This document shows, piece by piece, positions 54,910 through 63,973 of a stretch of 64,000 nt of DNA. The notes under the pieces were generated by a model, which was given only the letters and a program-made list of their open reading frames with translations, ran no database searches and was not told the DNA's origin. This DNA comes from Vagococcus hydrophili (GTDB taxonomy: Bacteria > Bacillota > Bacilli > Lactobacillales > Vagococcaceae), in the NCBI RefSeq assembly GCF_011304195.1, contig NZ_CP049887.1, forward strand, positions 372,001 through 436,000. Direction: 5' to 3'. The translations under genes and the position numbers were made by a program. Numbering within the stretch: position 1 is the first letter of the stretch; every line of letters starts with the position of its first letter.

Positions 54910-57711
54910 CTATAATCTTGTTTCAAAAACTTTTTCAATACCATCTTCTGTTGCTACTTTAACTTTTACAATTAACTTATCTTCGAACCAACCGAATTTA
55001 CTATTTAAACTCATGTTAAGTTGGTTTCTTGAAGAAATAGTTGTATTAATTCCATTTTGAGCTAGCTCTTGTTCTGTATATTTTGAGCTTCTAGAGCCAA
55101 CTTCACCAATTTCTACTTCTTTAACATATAACGTTTCATTTTCATAATTTACAAATACAAATCCAAAACTTTTTACAATTCCATTCATAATTGCACTAGA
55201 ATTGATTCTTAAATTTCCAGAGATGTCGTTAGAAACGACTATATCTTTACTGCCTGCCACACCATTTGAAGCAGTCGCTGTGATTGTTACTACACCTTCT
55301 GATACAGTTGTTACTTGACCAGTTTGATCCACAGTCGCTACTAACTCATTAGATGACGTCCATACAACTGACTTATCTTTTGCATCCGCAGGTTGAACGT
55401 CAGCAGACATTCTCATTGTACGACCGGCTTTTTCTTTATTCATACCAGTGACAATGACACTTGCCACTTGAACTTCAAAAATTTCTACAGAACGTTTTAC
55501 TTCAACCTGATTTCCAGCTTTATCTTTTGCTTGATAAACTAATTCATACGTACCTAATTGATCTGCTTTAACTTCACCAGTTACCGTATAATCAATCACA
55601 TTTCCGTCACTATCTACTGCTGTCACACCAACTTTAGGATTGAACGAACCGACTGTAATGTTTTGTTTGCTATTTTCTACCCCTGTGAAGGTTGGTTTAA
55701 TATCATTAATGACTGTCACTTTACGTTTTGCTGATACTACTTGATCCACATCGTCAGTTGCTGTATACGTTAATTCATACACGCCACTTTTAGACATATC
55801 AACAGTACCAGTTACTTTAACTTCTAATTTTTTATTATTGTAATCTGTCGCTTCAATATCTTTTAACGCATCAAATGTCTTAGCTGATTTTTTTACTTCA
55901 ATATCTTTGATTTCTGTTAATTTTGGTTCAGCAACTTTATCAACAGTCACCGTTTTTGTTTCTTTGGTTGTATGTTTACGACTATCTGTTGCTTCATAAG
56001 TCAGTTCATACTTACCGGCTTTTTTAGTATTTACTTCACCAGTTACTTTATAATCAATCGTTTTACCTTCAAAATCAGTTGCTGTCACATCTTTTTTAAC
56101 ATCAAACGCGACTGGACTTTGTTTGATTGTTTCATTTTTAATCCCTTTAAAGATTGGAGCATGATCATCCACAACCGTTACTTTTGATTTAGACTCTGCT
56201 TTATTGCCATCTCCATCAACTGTTGTATAGACTAATTCATACGTGCCAGCTTTCTTCATATCTACAGAACCTGTAACTTTGATCTCTAATTTTTTACCTA
56301 GATAGTCTGTTGCTTCAACACCTGCTAAAGCATCAAACTCTTTGTCTGACATATAAACGGTTTGATCTTTCACTCCTGTTAATGATGGTACGACACCTTT
56401 TACAAAAGCCGTATTCACATAACCGTACCAAGTCCCTTTTTCATCAAACAATGAATAATAATCATCTCCATTAGAGTGCGAATAAACTCGTTTAGCAGTG
56501 AAAACTTTATTCATTAAATCTTTTGTTTGGTGTTTTACTTTCCAATTAAAGTTTTGGTAAGTCTTTTGATTTGGTGTACTTAATTTAACTTGTCGAGACA
56601 CTGCGTACCCTTTACCTGAAGAACTTACATCTACTATTAAGTCTTTCTCACTAACATAACCTATCTTAGAAAAAACACCTTTTTTAGTATTATATAGACC
56701 ATAGTAAGTTTCCCCATTAAAATGATAAAAAGCTTCGTTGATAAAGAAAGCTTCTGCTTCTCTATTACCTTTTAACACAAAGGGATTTTCTAACGTATCT
56801 AAATCTTTATAAACTGTTGCTTCTGAATTTTTTAAACTTACGTATGAGTCACGTGGTAAGCTTTTACCTTTAGGACCATTTTCTTCCGTTGCATTTTTAT
56901 TAATATAACCTAACCAATTATCTTGATTGTCATACATTGAGTAGTAAGTTGAACCATTTTCATGATGGTACTCATACTTCACTCTTTTAGTTTGCATTTT
57001 GTAAGCTTCGCCCTGCTCTTTAATTTTCCAATTAAAATTTTGATATAAATTATAGTTACCATTAACTAAAGTTGCATATTTATCTACTTTAATCGCTTCA
57101 CCTTGTGGCTTTTTATTTGTGCTTACTTCTGTCACACCAGTTTTATTAATATAGCCTAACCATGTATTGTCTTTACTGTATAAAGAATAGTAGGTTGAAC
57201 CATTGAAATGGTTGTATAGATAATTAACTTTTAAATCTTGATCTTTAAAATTCTTACTATCATTTTTCTTTTTCCAACCAAAATTTTGGTGGATTTGATA
57301 ATTAGTATTTGTTACTCGAACTGTTTTACTTGTTTTTACTACCATGCCTTGTTTTCCAGAAGCCATCTCAATTGCGTCTGAATTAATATAACCTAACCAT
57401 GTGTCTTTTTCATTGTATAAAGAATAATAAGTTGAACCATTGCTGTGCTCATACTTATATTTTACTAAAATCGTTTGATTATAAATATCTTTAGAATTAC
57501 CTTTTTTAGCCCAATTAAAATTTCTCCACATTGAATAATTATCTTTTTTCACTGTACCATATTCAAAAACTTTAATTGCATCTGAAACAGTTGCTTTTTC
57601 TGCTGCTTCTACTCTAATCTCATTACCTAATACTTGATCAACTACCCCAGTTGATGTTGTTGCTAAAATTGCTGTACTAAATAAAGCTAAAACAAGACCC
57701 TTCTTCTTCAT
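54910..57711 (-). CDS. Secreted GW-repeat protein with Ig-like stalk (DUF5011 x4 and Big_2)
   Basis: 933 residues. Signal peptide to about 30, then directly five GW-like modules (to about 430), without the Ser/Thr linker of its paralogues. Four Cry22Aa-type/DUF5011 Ig-like domains of about 75-80 residues follow (repeating KxAGxYELxYxAxD). After them come a bacterial Ig-like group 2 domain (ADVQPADAKDKSVVWTSSNE) and a C-terminal unit of about 100 residues. Order is reversed relative to usual LPXTG adhesins: the wall-binding end is N-terminal and the stalk is C-terminal. There is no enzyme domain or sorting signal. An adhesin or scaffold role is inferred. Confidence 0.85.
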   Translation of the reverse strand: MKKKGLVLALFSTAILATTSTGVVDQVLGNEIRVEAAEKATVSDAIKVFEYGTVKKDNYSMWRNFNWAKKGNSKDIYNQTILVKYKYEHSNGSTYYSLYNEKDTWLGYINSDAIEMASGKQGMVVKTSKTVRVTNTNYQIHQNFGWKKKNDSKNFKDQDLKVNYLYNHFNGSTYYSLYSKDNTWLGYINKTGVTEVSTNKKPQGEAIKVDKYATLVNGNYNLYQNFNWKIKEQGEAYKMQTKRVKYEYHHENGSTYYSMYDNQDNWLGYINKNATEENGPKGKSLPRDSYVSLKNSEATVYKDLDTLENPFVLKGNREAEAFFINEAFYHFNGETYYGLYNTKKGVFSKIGYVSEKDLIVDVSSSGKGYAVSRQVKLSTPNQKTYQNFNWKVKHQTKDLMNKVFTAKRVYSHSNGDDYYSLFDEKGTWYGYVNTAFVKGVVPSLTGVKDQTVYMSDKEFDALAGVEATDYLGKKLEIKVTGSVDMKKAGTYELVYTTVDGDGNKAESKSKVTVVDDHAPIFKGIKNETIKQSPVAFDVKKDVTATDFEGKTIDYKVTGEVNTKKAGKYELTYEATDSRKHTTKETKTVTVDKVAEPKLTEIKDIEVKKSAKTFDALKDIEATDYNNKKLEVKVTGTVDMSKSGVYELTYTATDDVDQVVSAKRKVTVINDIKPTFTGVENSKQNITVGSFNPKVGVTAVDSDGNVIDYTVTGEVKADQLGTYELVYQAKDKAGNQVEVKRSVEIFEVQVASVIVTGMNKEKAGRTMRMSADVQPADAKDKSVVWTSSNELVATVDQTGQVTTVSEGVVTITATASNGVAGSKDIVVSNDISGNLRINSSAIMNGIVKSFGFVFVNYENETLYVKEVEIGEVGSRSSKYTEQELAQNGINTTISSRNQLNMSLNSKFGWFEDKLIVKVKVATEDGIEKVFETRL

Positions 57712-57850
57712 AACCTTCTCCTTTTAATGTTATAGTTAAATAACATGTTTTATTTTAGTTTCTACTTCATTATAACTTAGTTCATTAATTAATCAATAAT
57801 AATATTTAAAGTGAAAATTCTTCTTATTTAGTGGTATTAAAACGTGAAAA

Positions 57851-57882
57851 AAAACACCCTATCAAATATGATAAAGTGTTTT
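57851..57882 (-). terminator. Terminator of the glycosylation module
   Basis: A 14-bp stem with G-U pairs (57851-57864 with 57869-57882) and an eight-T tail on the minus strand, about 15 bases past the stop. Confidence 0.85.
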
Positions 57883-57896
57883 CCTTAATAATTATT

Positions 57897-58238
57897 CTAT
57901 TTATAATTCATCAAAAGCGTTCCTGCTAAAATCAAAGCAATACCAATCATGGCATTCGTACTAATACTTTCTTTTAAAAAGACAACCGATCCTACTAAAA
58001 TTAAGACGTTAGTAATTCCTAAACCTAAAGGAACAATAAAACTTACATCTGCTTTTGAAATGATGATCATCCATAAAACAAAACTAAGTAAATAACATAA
58101 TAAACCTAGTAAACTTAATGATGGAAAATTCATATTCAATTGATTGTTAACCATCTTTACAGATAGATCAGCAGAACCTAATTTAAATAAAATAATACCT
58201 GATGAAGATAAAATTACATAAATAAAAAATAAAATCAT
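57897..58238 (-). CDS. Small four-TM transporter (EamA/SMR-like), putative lipid-linked sugar flippase
   Basis: 113 residues and four hydrophobic segments (ILFFIYVILSSSGIILFKLG; LLGLLCYLLSFVLWMIIISK; FIVPLGLGITNVLILVGSVVFL; AMIGIALILAGTLLMNYK). Size and the EamA-type ending resemble ArnE/ArnF, which flip undecaprenyl-phosphate-aminoarabinose. The gene overlaps the DUF2304 gene by four bases and lies behind two GT2 genes of the polyprenyl-phosphate-sugar type. Flipping of a lipid-linked sugar is the natural inference. Confidence 0.75.
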   Translation of the reverse strand: MILFFIYVILSSSGIILFKLGSADLSVKMVNNQLNMNFPSLSLLGLLCYLLSFVLWMIIISKADVSFIVPLGLGITNVLILVGSVVFLKESISTNAMIGIALILAGTLLMNYK

Positions 58239-58585
58239 TTTTCTTTTTCCTTTCTTTCAATCTTTTCTTTTAATATAGAGACTTCTTGAATCAAAGATTT
58301 AATATCATTCGTCTGTTTGGTAATATGCTTCGTAAAAATTATCAACTGTGCCAAACTGAAGAAAACGGCCATCACTAACAGAAAATTAGACATCGTTTCA
58401 AATCCTAATAAATCAGCAAAATATTCCGGTATTTTTGGAAACACAGAGAATAACAACATAATAATACCAATCGCAAGCCACATTAATGAATGTTCTAAAG
58501 TGAACGTTGCTGAGCGAATCAGCTTAATGATAAATCCTAAGAAACAAATTGAGAAGACAATCATAACCATTGTTAGAATACTCAT
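58235..58585 (-). CDS. DUF2304-family membrane protein
   Basis: 116 residues with three transmembrane segments (VMIVFSICFLGFIIKLI; SLMWLAIGIIMLLFSVF; NFLLVMAVFFSLAQLIIFT) and a charged coiled-coil tail rich in Lys/Glu (SILKEKIERKEKEK). DUF2304 proteins almost always sit beside polyprenyl-phosphate glycosyltransferases; the function is unproven. It overlaps its neighbours on both sides (1 and 4 bases), so it is coupled to them. Confidence 0.83.
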   Translation of the reverse strand: MSILTMVMIVFSICFLGFIIKLIRSATFTLEHSLMWLAIGIIMLLFSVFPKIPEYFADLLGFETMSNFLLVMAVFFSLAQLIIFTKHITKQTNDIKSLIQEVSILKEKIERKEKEK

Positions 58586-59298
58586 TAATTTTTACCTCCA
58601 CTAGATAATAAAATGATGGACGTTAACACTTCTACCATGTAACGAATCGATTTGATTGGCGTAATAGAGGATTTACCTTCTAAACGCTCAAACATATTAA
58701 CTCCCACTTCTTTGACTCGCTTATTTTGTTTTATCAGTAATGCATTCGTTTCTGGTTCAGGGTATTTTCTCGGGTAGTGTGTAGCGAAATATTCAATAAT
58801 TTCTCGATTAGCTGCACGATAGCCTGACGTTACGTCTAATAATTTCTTGCCTGTTTTTAAACGAATAAAGCCAGATATCAAGTTAATACCTAATCTTCTT
58901 GAAAAAGAAGTTTTAAACTCTGAAGGAGAACCTTCAACAAATCTTGATCCTACGGTAAAATCAGCCTGATTCTTCACAATCGGATTAATAAGTGCTGTCA
59001 CTGATTTTATATCATGCTGACCATCCCCATCAAATTGAATCGCAATATCGTAATCGTTGTAATAAGCGTATAAATAACCCGTCTGAACCGCACCACCGAT
59101 ACCTAAGTTTTTAATTAAATGAACCGCAGGAATTTGATTTTCGACTAAGACCTTTTTAGTATTATCTGTTGAACCATCATTAATTACTAAATAATCTAAT
59201 TCAAAAGGAACTTCTTTTTGAAATGATTTAATTGATTCAGTTGTCTTTAAAATACTTGCTTCTTCGTTATACGCAGGTATTATCATTAGTACTTTCAT
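58585..59298 (-). CDS. GT2 glycosyltransferase, dolichyl-phosphate-mannose-synthase-like
   Basis: 237 residues. The GT2 fold has MIIPAYNEEASILKTTESI, YLVINDGSTDNT and the metal-binding AIQFDGDGQHD. There is a short C-terminal hydrophobic end (YMVEVLTSIILLSSGG). The DPM1/DPG type transfers a sugar from a nucleotide donor to a polyprenyl phosphate on the cytosolic face. The sugar is unknown. It works with the DUF2304, flippase-like and GT-C genes of the same module. Confidence 0.85.
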   Translation of the reverse strand: MKVLMIIPAYNEEASILKTTESIKSFQKEVPFELDYLVINDGSTDNTKKVLVENQIPAVHLIKNLGIGGAVQTGYLYAYYNDYDIAIQFDGDGQHDIKSVTALINPIVKNQADFTVGSRFVEGSPSEFKTSFSRRLGINLISGFIRLKTGKKLLDVTSGYRAANREIIEYFATHYPRKYPEPETNALLIKQNKRVKEVGVNMFERLEGKSSITPIKSIRYMVEVLTSIILLSSGGKN

Positions 59299-59310
59299 AA
59301 AAAAACTCCT

Positions 59311-60264
59311 TTACTCAGATACTTCTTCTTTAGTTGACGTATGATATTCTTGAATTAAATACGGGGGTCTATTTTTTACTTCTGTATATATTTTACCGAT
59401 ATACTCACCCATCACACCTTGAAAAATAAGCTGTGAACCACTTAAAAATAAAATCAAAATAGTTAACGTTGGAAATCCTGGTGTTGAACTGCCTACGATT
59501 AATGTTTTAACTAAGATATAAATCATATAGACAAACGACATCAAGGAAATAAAAATTCCACTATATAGAGATAATCTTAAAGCAGCTGTTGAATCAGAAA
59601 CAATCCCATTAATTGCTAGTTGAATTAAATTTCCTAACTTCCATTTTGTTTCTCCAGCAAACCTTTCGCTAGAAACAAATTCGACTTCTTTTTTCTTAAA
59701 ACCAATCCACATATACATGCTTTTTGTATACCGCTGACTCTCACGAATCTTGGTAATACTATCAATACACACACGATCTAATAATCTAAAATCACCTACA
59801 GCTGGTAAAACAGGAACTTGAGAAAAATTCCCTAATATTTTGTAATACAGTTTAGAACTCTCTTTTTTAAAGAAAGATTCCCCATTTTGAGTGACACGTT
59901 TACCATAGACATCTTGATAACCGTTCTCCCATTCTGTAATCATTTGAGGAATCGTGCCTGGTGGATGTTGCAAATCCGCATCCATCATAATCACCGCGTC
60001 TCCCTTACAATGATCAAAACCAGCCAACATCGCGACTTCTTTACCAAAATTTCTGGAGAGATCCACATAAGAAATTCGAGAGTCTTCAGTTGCTAAATCT
60101 TTAACGATATTCAAAGAATTATCAATACTACCATCATTGACAAATAAAAACTCAAAGTCGTATTGACCAGTATAGCTTTTAGATAATTCATTTAATTGTC
60201 TATATAATTCATTAATACTTTCACTTTCATTGTACATAGGCACACAAAAGGTAATTAATTTCAT
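59311..60264 (-). CDS. GT2 glycosyltransferase with two C-terminal TM segments (GtrB/CsbB type)
   Basis: 317 residues. The catalytic domain has FCVPMYNESESINELYRQL, FLFVNDGSIDNS and IMMDADLQHPPG, followed by two transmembrane helices (LYSGIFISLMSFVYMIYILV; FPTLTILILFLSGSQLIFQG) and GEYIGKIYTEVKNRPPY. This is the layout of undecaprenyl-phosphate-sugar synthases (GtrB, CsbB, ArnC). It would load a second sugar onto the lipid carrier, so the module may add two different sugars, or one enzyme per GT-C partner. AGGAGG is 8 bases upstream of ATG. Confidence 0.88.
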   Translation of the reverse strand: MKLITFCVPMYNESESINELYRQLNELSKSYTGQYDFEFLFVNDGSIDNSLNIVKDLATEDSRISYVDLSRNFGKEVAMLAGFDHCKGDAVIMMDADLQHPPGTIPQMITEWENGYQDVYGKRVTQNGESFFKKESSKLYYKILGNFSQVPVLPAVGDFRLLDRVCIDSITKIRESQRYTKSMYMWIGFKKKEVEFVSSERFAGETKWKLGNLIQLAINGIVSDSTAALRLSLYSGIFISLMSFVYMIYILVKTLIVGSSTPGFPTLTILILFLSGSQLIFQGVMGEYIGKIYTEVKNRPPYLIQEYHTSTKEEVSE

Positions 60265-60303
60265 TGGTTAAACCTCCTACATTAGACCTAATACTACGGC
60301 TAA

Positions 60304-61710
60304 CTAATCATTTGTTTGAAGCCAAGGCAAAGGCATATCTCTGCCTTTCATCTCTATTTTAATCTTTGATTTAATATCGTAATGTTGTTTGAAATCATCC
60401 GCTCTACTACCTTGATCAATACCGTCTATTGCTTGTCCTAAAAATGAAAATGGCAGTCGTCTAACGGTCACAACTTTATCTCCACGCTCAGCTGCTTTCT
60501 TTATCATAGAAACACGACGTTGATTTTCAAAGCTATTGACGCCATATAAGAATAAGCAGAACATCATTAAACAAATGGTACCACTCTTAACATATGTATC
60601 AAGTTTAGTTAACTCTACATTAACTTCAGTATTTACCCATAAAATGCCTAGTGCCAAAGCTAAAAATAAATAGGTTAATAGAATATTTCTTGGACCAAAA
60701 GGTGTCACAATCAAGAATGGACCAACCATCACGATAGCTGTAAATAAAAAGATAAAGTACAATTTAAGATCCGACTCTTTAAGAACTTTAGTACCAGCAT
60801 ATATCAGAATGGCAAAAAAGATAAAAATTAAAATTAACTCACCTAATAACATATACAGCGGAGCTTGATAAAAACTAATATTTAAATAGCTACGTCCAAT
60901 AAAATAAATATTAAAGAACAGCAAATAGCTACCAATCAATTTTGGTTTCTTTAAAGCTAAATAAACCACAATTGAAAATAGAGCAATCAAAAAGATATTG
61001 TTTTTCACAACTAGCTCTGACCAGTCTTGTAGTAAATGTTTAAACAACTCAGAGAAATAAACATTTGATAATCCTCTTGAACTATCTGAATGATAGGCAC
61101 TATTTTGAAACATTAACCACATACCAGAAATTGATCCTAAAAACCAAAAAACAGCTAAAGAGATTCTTTTTCTATCTGTAAAAATCATAAAGATAATCGC
61201 TAAAAAGCTTAAAATCACGTTTGCCATTGACACATTTTCTGCTAAAAACTGACTTAAAAAAGCCACTAGTAACACGACTAGGTTCAACCACCATTTATTT
61301 TCTTTTTTCAAAACAAGGTAGAATACTATTAATACAAGTAAGCTAGACACATTGTAGTTGGCAAATCCAGAAAACCAACCATACGTTTGTCTAAAAATAT
61401 CCATAGGTATTGTCATCAGGATAAGAACAATGTATCTCATCTTCACTCTATCTGATAGTAGTTTAGAAATGACTAGTACTAAGCTAACATTGACAGATGT
61501 ATACAGAATAATTCTTAGGAGCGTTGATCTTGTTATTCCCATGATAATCAAGTTTCCTAAATACCTACCATTATATCCATCAAAATTATTAGCTAGCTGT
61601 TCCATTCCTTGTGTGCCACCCCAAAAGAAATCATCCCATGACAACACAACAAGCATTGACATGATAAAGATAAAGGTCGCATACAGCCAAATAGATTTTA
61701 CTTTATTCAT
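60304..61710 (-). CDS. Polytopic membrane protein, GT-C-like (DUF6056 type)
   Basis: 468 residues with about 11-12 transmembrane segments. The start YATFIFIMSMLVVLSWDDFF is followed by an acidic outside loop (WDDFFWGGTQGMEQLANNFD). That is the position where GT-C enzymes carry catalytic Asp/Glu after the first helix. The family assignment (DUF6056) is from overall look. It should transfer a lipid-linked sugar to a surface polymer outside the membrane. I use the ATG at 61710, six bases after AGGAGG, which removes 18 upstream codons. Confidence 0.75.
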   Translation of the reverse strand: MNKVKSIWLYATFIFIMSMLVVLSWDDFFWGGTQGMEQLANNFDGYNGRYLGNLIIMGITRSTLLRIILYTSVNVSLVLVISKLLSDRVKMRYIVLILMTIPMDIFRQTYGWFSGFANYNVSSLLVLIVFYLVLKKENKWWLNLVVLLVAFLSQFLAENVSMANVILSFLAIIFMIFTDRKRISLAVFWFLGSISGMWLMFQNSAYHSDSSRGLSNVYFSELFKHLLQDWSELVVKNNIFLIALFSIVVYLALKKPKLIGSYLLFFNIYFIGRSYLNISFYQAPLYMLLGELILIFIFFAILIYAGTKVLKESDLKLYFIFLFTAIVMVGPFLIVTPFGPRNILLTYLFLALALGILWVNTEVNVELTKLDTYVKSGTICLMMFCLFLYGVNSFENQRRVSMIKKAAERGDKVVTVRRLPFSFLGQAIDGIDQGSRADDFKQHYDIKSKIKIEMKGRDMPLPWLQTND

Positions 61711-61937
61711 CTTGTTCCTCCTCATATATATCCATCCTTCTAATTTTAATTGATATAAAGTCAAAAAGATAGTCTCAAAAAATTATTTTTTTGAACAAAG
61801 CAACACTATTAGTTGATAAATTATCACACATTACTTTGTCAGTTTTTTTTCATTTCCATGCACACTATTAGCTTCGGTATCTTTTTAGCTTTTATTAATG
61901 ACAATCTTAAAAATCAGGATTTATTTCAATCCAAAAT
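61711..61937. other. Intergenic leader of the DUF6056-type gene
   Basis: About 230 AT-rich bases between the two GT-C genes. No gene and no clear repeat. It should hold the promoter of the 60304-61710 gene, but I could not identify a good -35/-10 pair. Confidence 0.4.
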
Positions 61938-61983
61938 AAAACTCCTAAAAATTAGTAAACAAACTAATTCTAGGAGTTTTTCT
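61938..61983 (-). terminator. Terminator of the DUF6020-type gene
   Basis: AAAACTCCTA/TAGGAGTTTT (61938-61947 with 61971-61980) with an inner ATTAGT/ACTAAT stem, directly after the stop at 61984. Confidence 0.83.
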
Positions 61984-63888
61984 TTATTCTTCCTTCGAGT
62001 TTAACTCTTTATACATTACCGCTAAATAAATTGGGGCAAGTAATACAAATGGAATGTAGTAACGATGATAGCCAATCATTAGAGGACCTACGATTAATGT
62101 TCCTAAAAGTAATAATGTCGGTAATAATAACCATAAAAGTTTATACATTTTACGATATAACGCTAGTGCTAAAATCATCATGATTAAAATAATATAAAGT
62201 GAGTAATTATTTAATAACCCTAATACAGGTAATGAATCAAACAGTTTTGAATAACCCATCTTGGTTAAACTCAAATCCGTATTTATTTGAGGTTGTGTTA
62301 AATTATAAATTTCAAAATGTGAGTTTGTCCATGGTGTTATTTTGGATGTTGATTCTAAGCTCGCATAATATGTATTATAGTTAGTCACTGTAAACAGCGG
62401 GAATATTTGATGCATGGTTGCTTCAAAATAAACCATAGGATGTTTCGTGAATTGTTTTCCCCAAACTCCCATATATTCTTTGATATCCTCAGAAGAAACA
62501 TCTTCTTGGAAAGATTCTTTAATCGGATCAGATCTAGTTGGTAGATATCTTTCTGGGATTCCTTCATATTTGATTACTTTGTTGATTGTTTTCTTTTCAC
62601 TCTCTGTGACTTCATCTCCATATTTTTTTACATATCTTGCTGTTTGTTGAAGAGGCACTGATAGCTTTTCTCTCTCCATTACTTCTGAACTGATTTTGTA
62701 ATGAGAAACCAAACCATTTTCAATAAGAGTAGCCATCCCAATTGGTAAAATAATCAGTGCTACTAACACAAAATGAGTCGCCTTTTTTTTGTAAAGTTTA
62801 AAGAGTTCAAAAGGAATCAAAATAAACAACATTGGGACAATCGCATAAATAGCATTTTTTCTAAGCAAAATTGCTAGTGTTAATGTAACAACAGTTACTA
62901 AGTATATTTTATTTTTGAAGTACAAGTCCTTTTTATATAAATATAAACAAGCACTTGCCACACTTGCCGCAAAAGCATGTGAGAACATTGTATCTTTCAC
63001 AGGTACGGTAATTAAATTAGTCATAATTGGTAGCAGTCCTACTAACACAACGTAACCATAAGCCATTTTCTTTTTATCTGTAATTTGGTAAATCACCCAT
63101 GAACTAAAAGCAACTAGTAAACCTGAACCAACCATATGATATAAACTATGGAAAAAGACTCCTAATGATGGATAGCCTAATTTAGTTCCAATCTTCACCG
63201 CATTCCCTAACATCGCTGTTGAAAAAATAGGGTGATCATTTCTAAGTTCCATATCATGGTTAAACTGGATCAATTGAATCAGCGTATCATAAGAAATCGT
63301 TCCAGGATAATCCATTAAAACAACTGGTAATACCAATAATAAATATAAAATTAAAGCTGAAAAATAGACATGTTTTCTAGCAAAATTAACTATTTTAGAT
63401 GATTCGTATTTGCCTAAATCATAAGGCTTCAACTTAAATTCTGTCAGCATATAAACTAAAAAGGACTGAATCAAATTATAAAACCAAAACCATGATACTA
63501 ATAAAATTAAAGTTTTAATCGTTTGAATATTATTTTCAAAAAGAATACTCCAAGTTCCATCTTTTAAGTTAGGAAATGAAAAAGCCATTCCCGATACTGC
63601 AAAGATTGACAAAATTACTGAGAGTAAATATTGAATCCAATTTATTTTGATTTGTTTTTTACTAACAAATCTTAAACTGACACACATCAAAGCAAAAATC
63701 AACGTTACGACAATTCGATTCACAGTAATTGAAACCATTAGCTCATTAAATAAATGATAAACAAATTTTAGAAAACTATTAGAAATTCTGTCATAACTAT
63801 CTGGGCCTAATTTATGCGCTTGCGGCGTCATCACTAACCCACAAGACATAATAAAAGCCATCAAAACTAAACTTATTTTTTTTCTCAT
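61984..63888 (-). CDS. Polytopic membrane protein, GT-C-like (DUF6020 type)
   Basis: 634 residues with about 12-14 transmembrane segments. An extracytoplasmic loop DYPGTISYDTLIQLIQFNHD lies at about 215-235, and a C-terminal membrane block (SLYIILIMMILALALYRKMY, LLPTLLLLGTLIVGPLMIGY) ends it. It resembles the DUF6020/YfhO-like proteins thought to be sugar transferases that use lipid-linked donors. AGGAGG lies 30 bases before the ATG, with a 7-bp hairpin in between that would shorten the effective distance to about 11 bases. Confidence 0.78.
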   Translation of the reverse strand: MRKKISLVLMAFIMSCGLVMTPQAHKLGPDSYDRISNSFLKFVYHLFNELMVSITVNRIVVTLIFALMCVSLRFVSKKQIKINWIQYLLSVILSIFAVSGMAFSFPNLKDGTWSILFENNIQTIKTLILLVSWFWFYNLIQSFLVYMLTEFKLKPYDLGKYESSKIVNFARKHVYFSALILYLLLVLPVVLMDYPGTISYDTLIQLIQFNHDMELRNDHPIFSTAMLGNAVKIGTKLGYPSLGVFFHSLYHMVGSGLLVAFSSWVIYQITDKKKMAYGYVVLVGLLPIMTNLITVPVKDTMFSHAFAASVASACLYLYKKDLYFKNKIYLVTVVTLTLAILLRKNAIYAIVPMLFILIPFELFKLYKKKATHFVLVALIILPIGMATLIENGLVSHYKISSEVMEREKLSVPLQQTARYVKKYGDEVTESEKKTINKVIKYEGIPERYLPTRSDPIKESFQEDVSSEDIKEYMGVWGKQFTKHPMVYFEATMHQIFPLFTVTNYNTYYASLESTSKITPWTNSHFEIYNLTQPQINTDLSLTKMGYSKLFDSLPVLGLLNNYSLYIILIMMILALALYRKMYKLLWLLLPTLLLLGTLIVGPLMIGYHRYYIPFVLLAPIYLAVMYKELNSKEE

Positions 63889-63897
63889 TTTTTTATT

Positions 63898-63916
63898 ATG
63901 TATTTTTCTAATACAT
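63898..63916 (-). other. Hairpin between Shine-Dalgarno and start codon of the DUF6020-type gene
   Basis: On the minus strand ATGTATT-AGAAA-AATACAT forms a perfect 7-bp stem. It stands between AGGAGG (63919-63924) and the ATG at 63888. The same stretch begins with a tiny frame ATG TAT TAG right behind the Shine-Dalgarno. Confidence 0.55.
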
Positions 63917-63944
63917 ATCCTCCTACTTCTATTTCATTAAACGT

Positions 63945-63973
63945 ATGATACTATTTTACTATAAACTTTCCAA
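63945..63973 (-). promoter_or_regulatory. Promoter of the DUF6020-type gene
   Basis: Minus-strand -35 TTGGAA (63968-63973) and -10 TATCAT (63945-63950) separated by 17 bases. It predicts a leader of about 50 bases that contains the AGGAGG and hairpin. Confidence 0.6.

Noticed and set aside
34636..57711. Long repeated DNA as a CRISPR array or satellite
   Set aside because: The repeats are coding, about 79 codons long and diverged, and correspond to GW/SH3-like protein modules.
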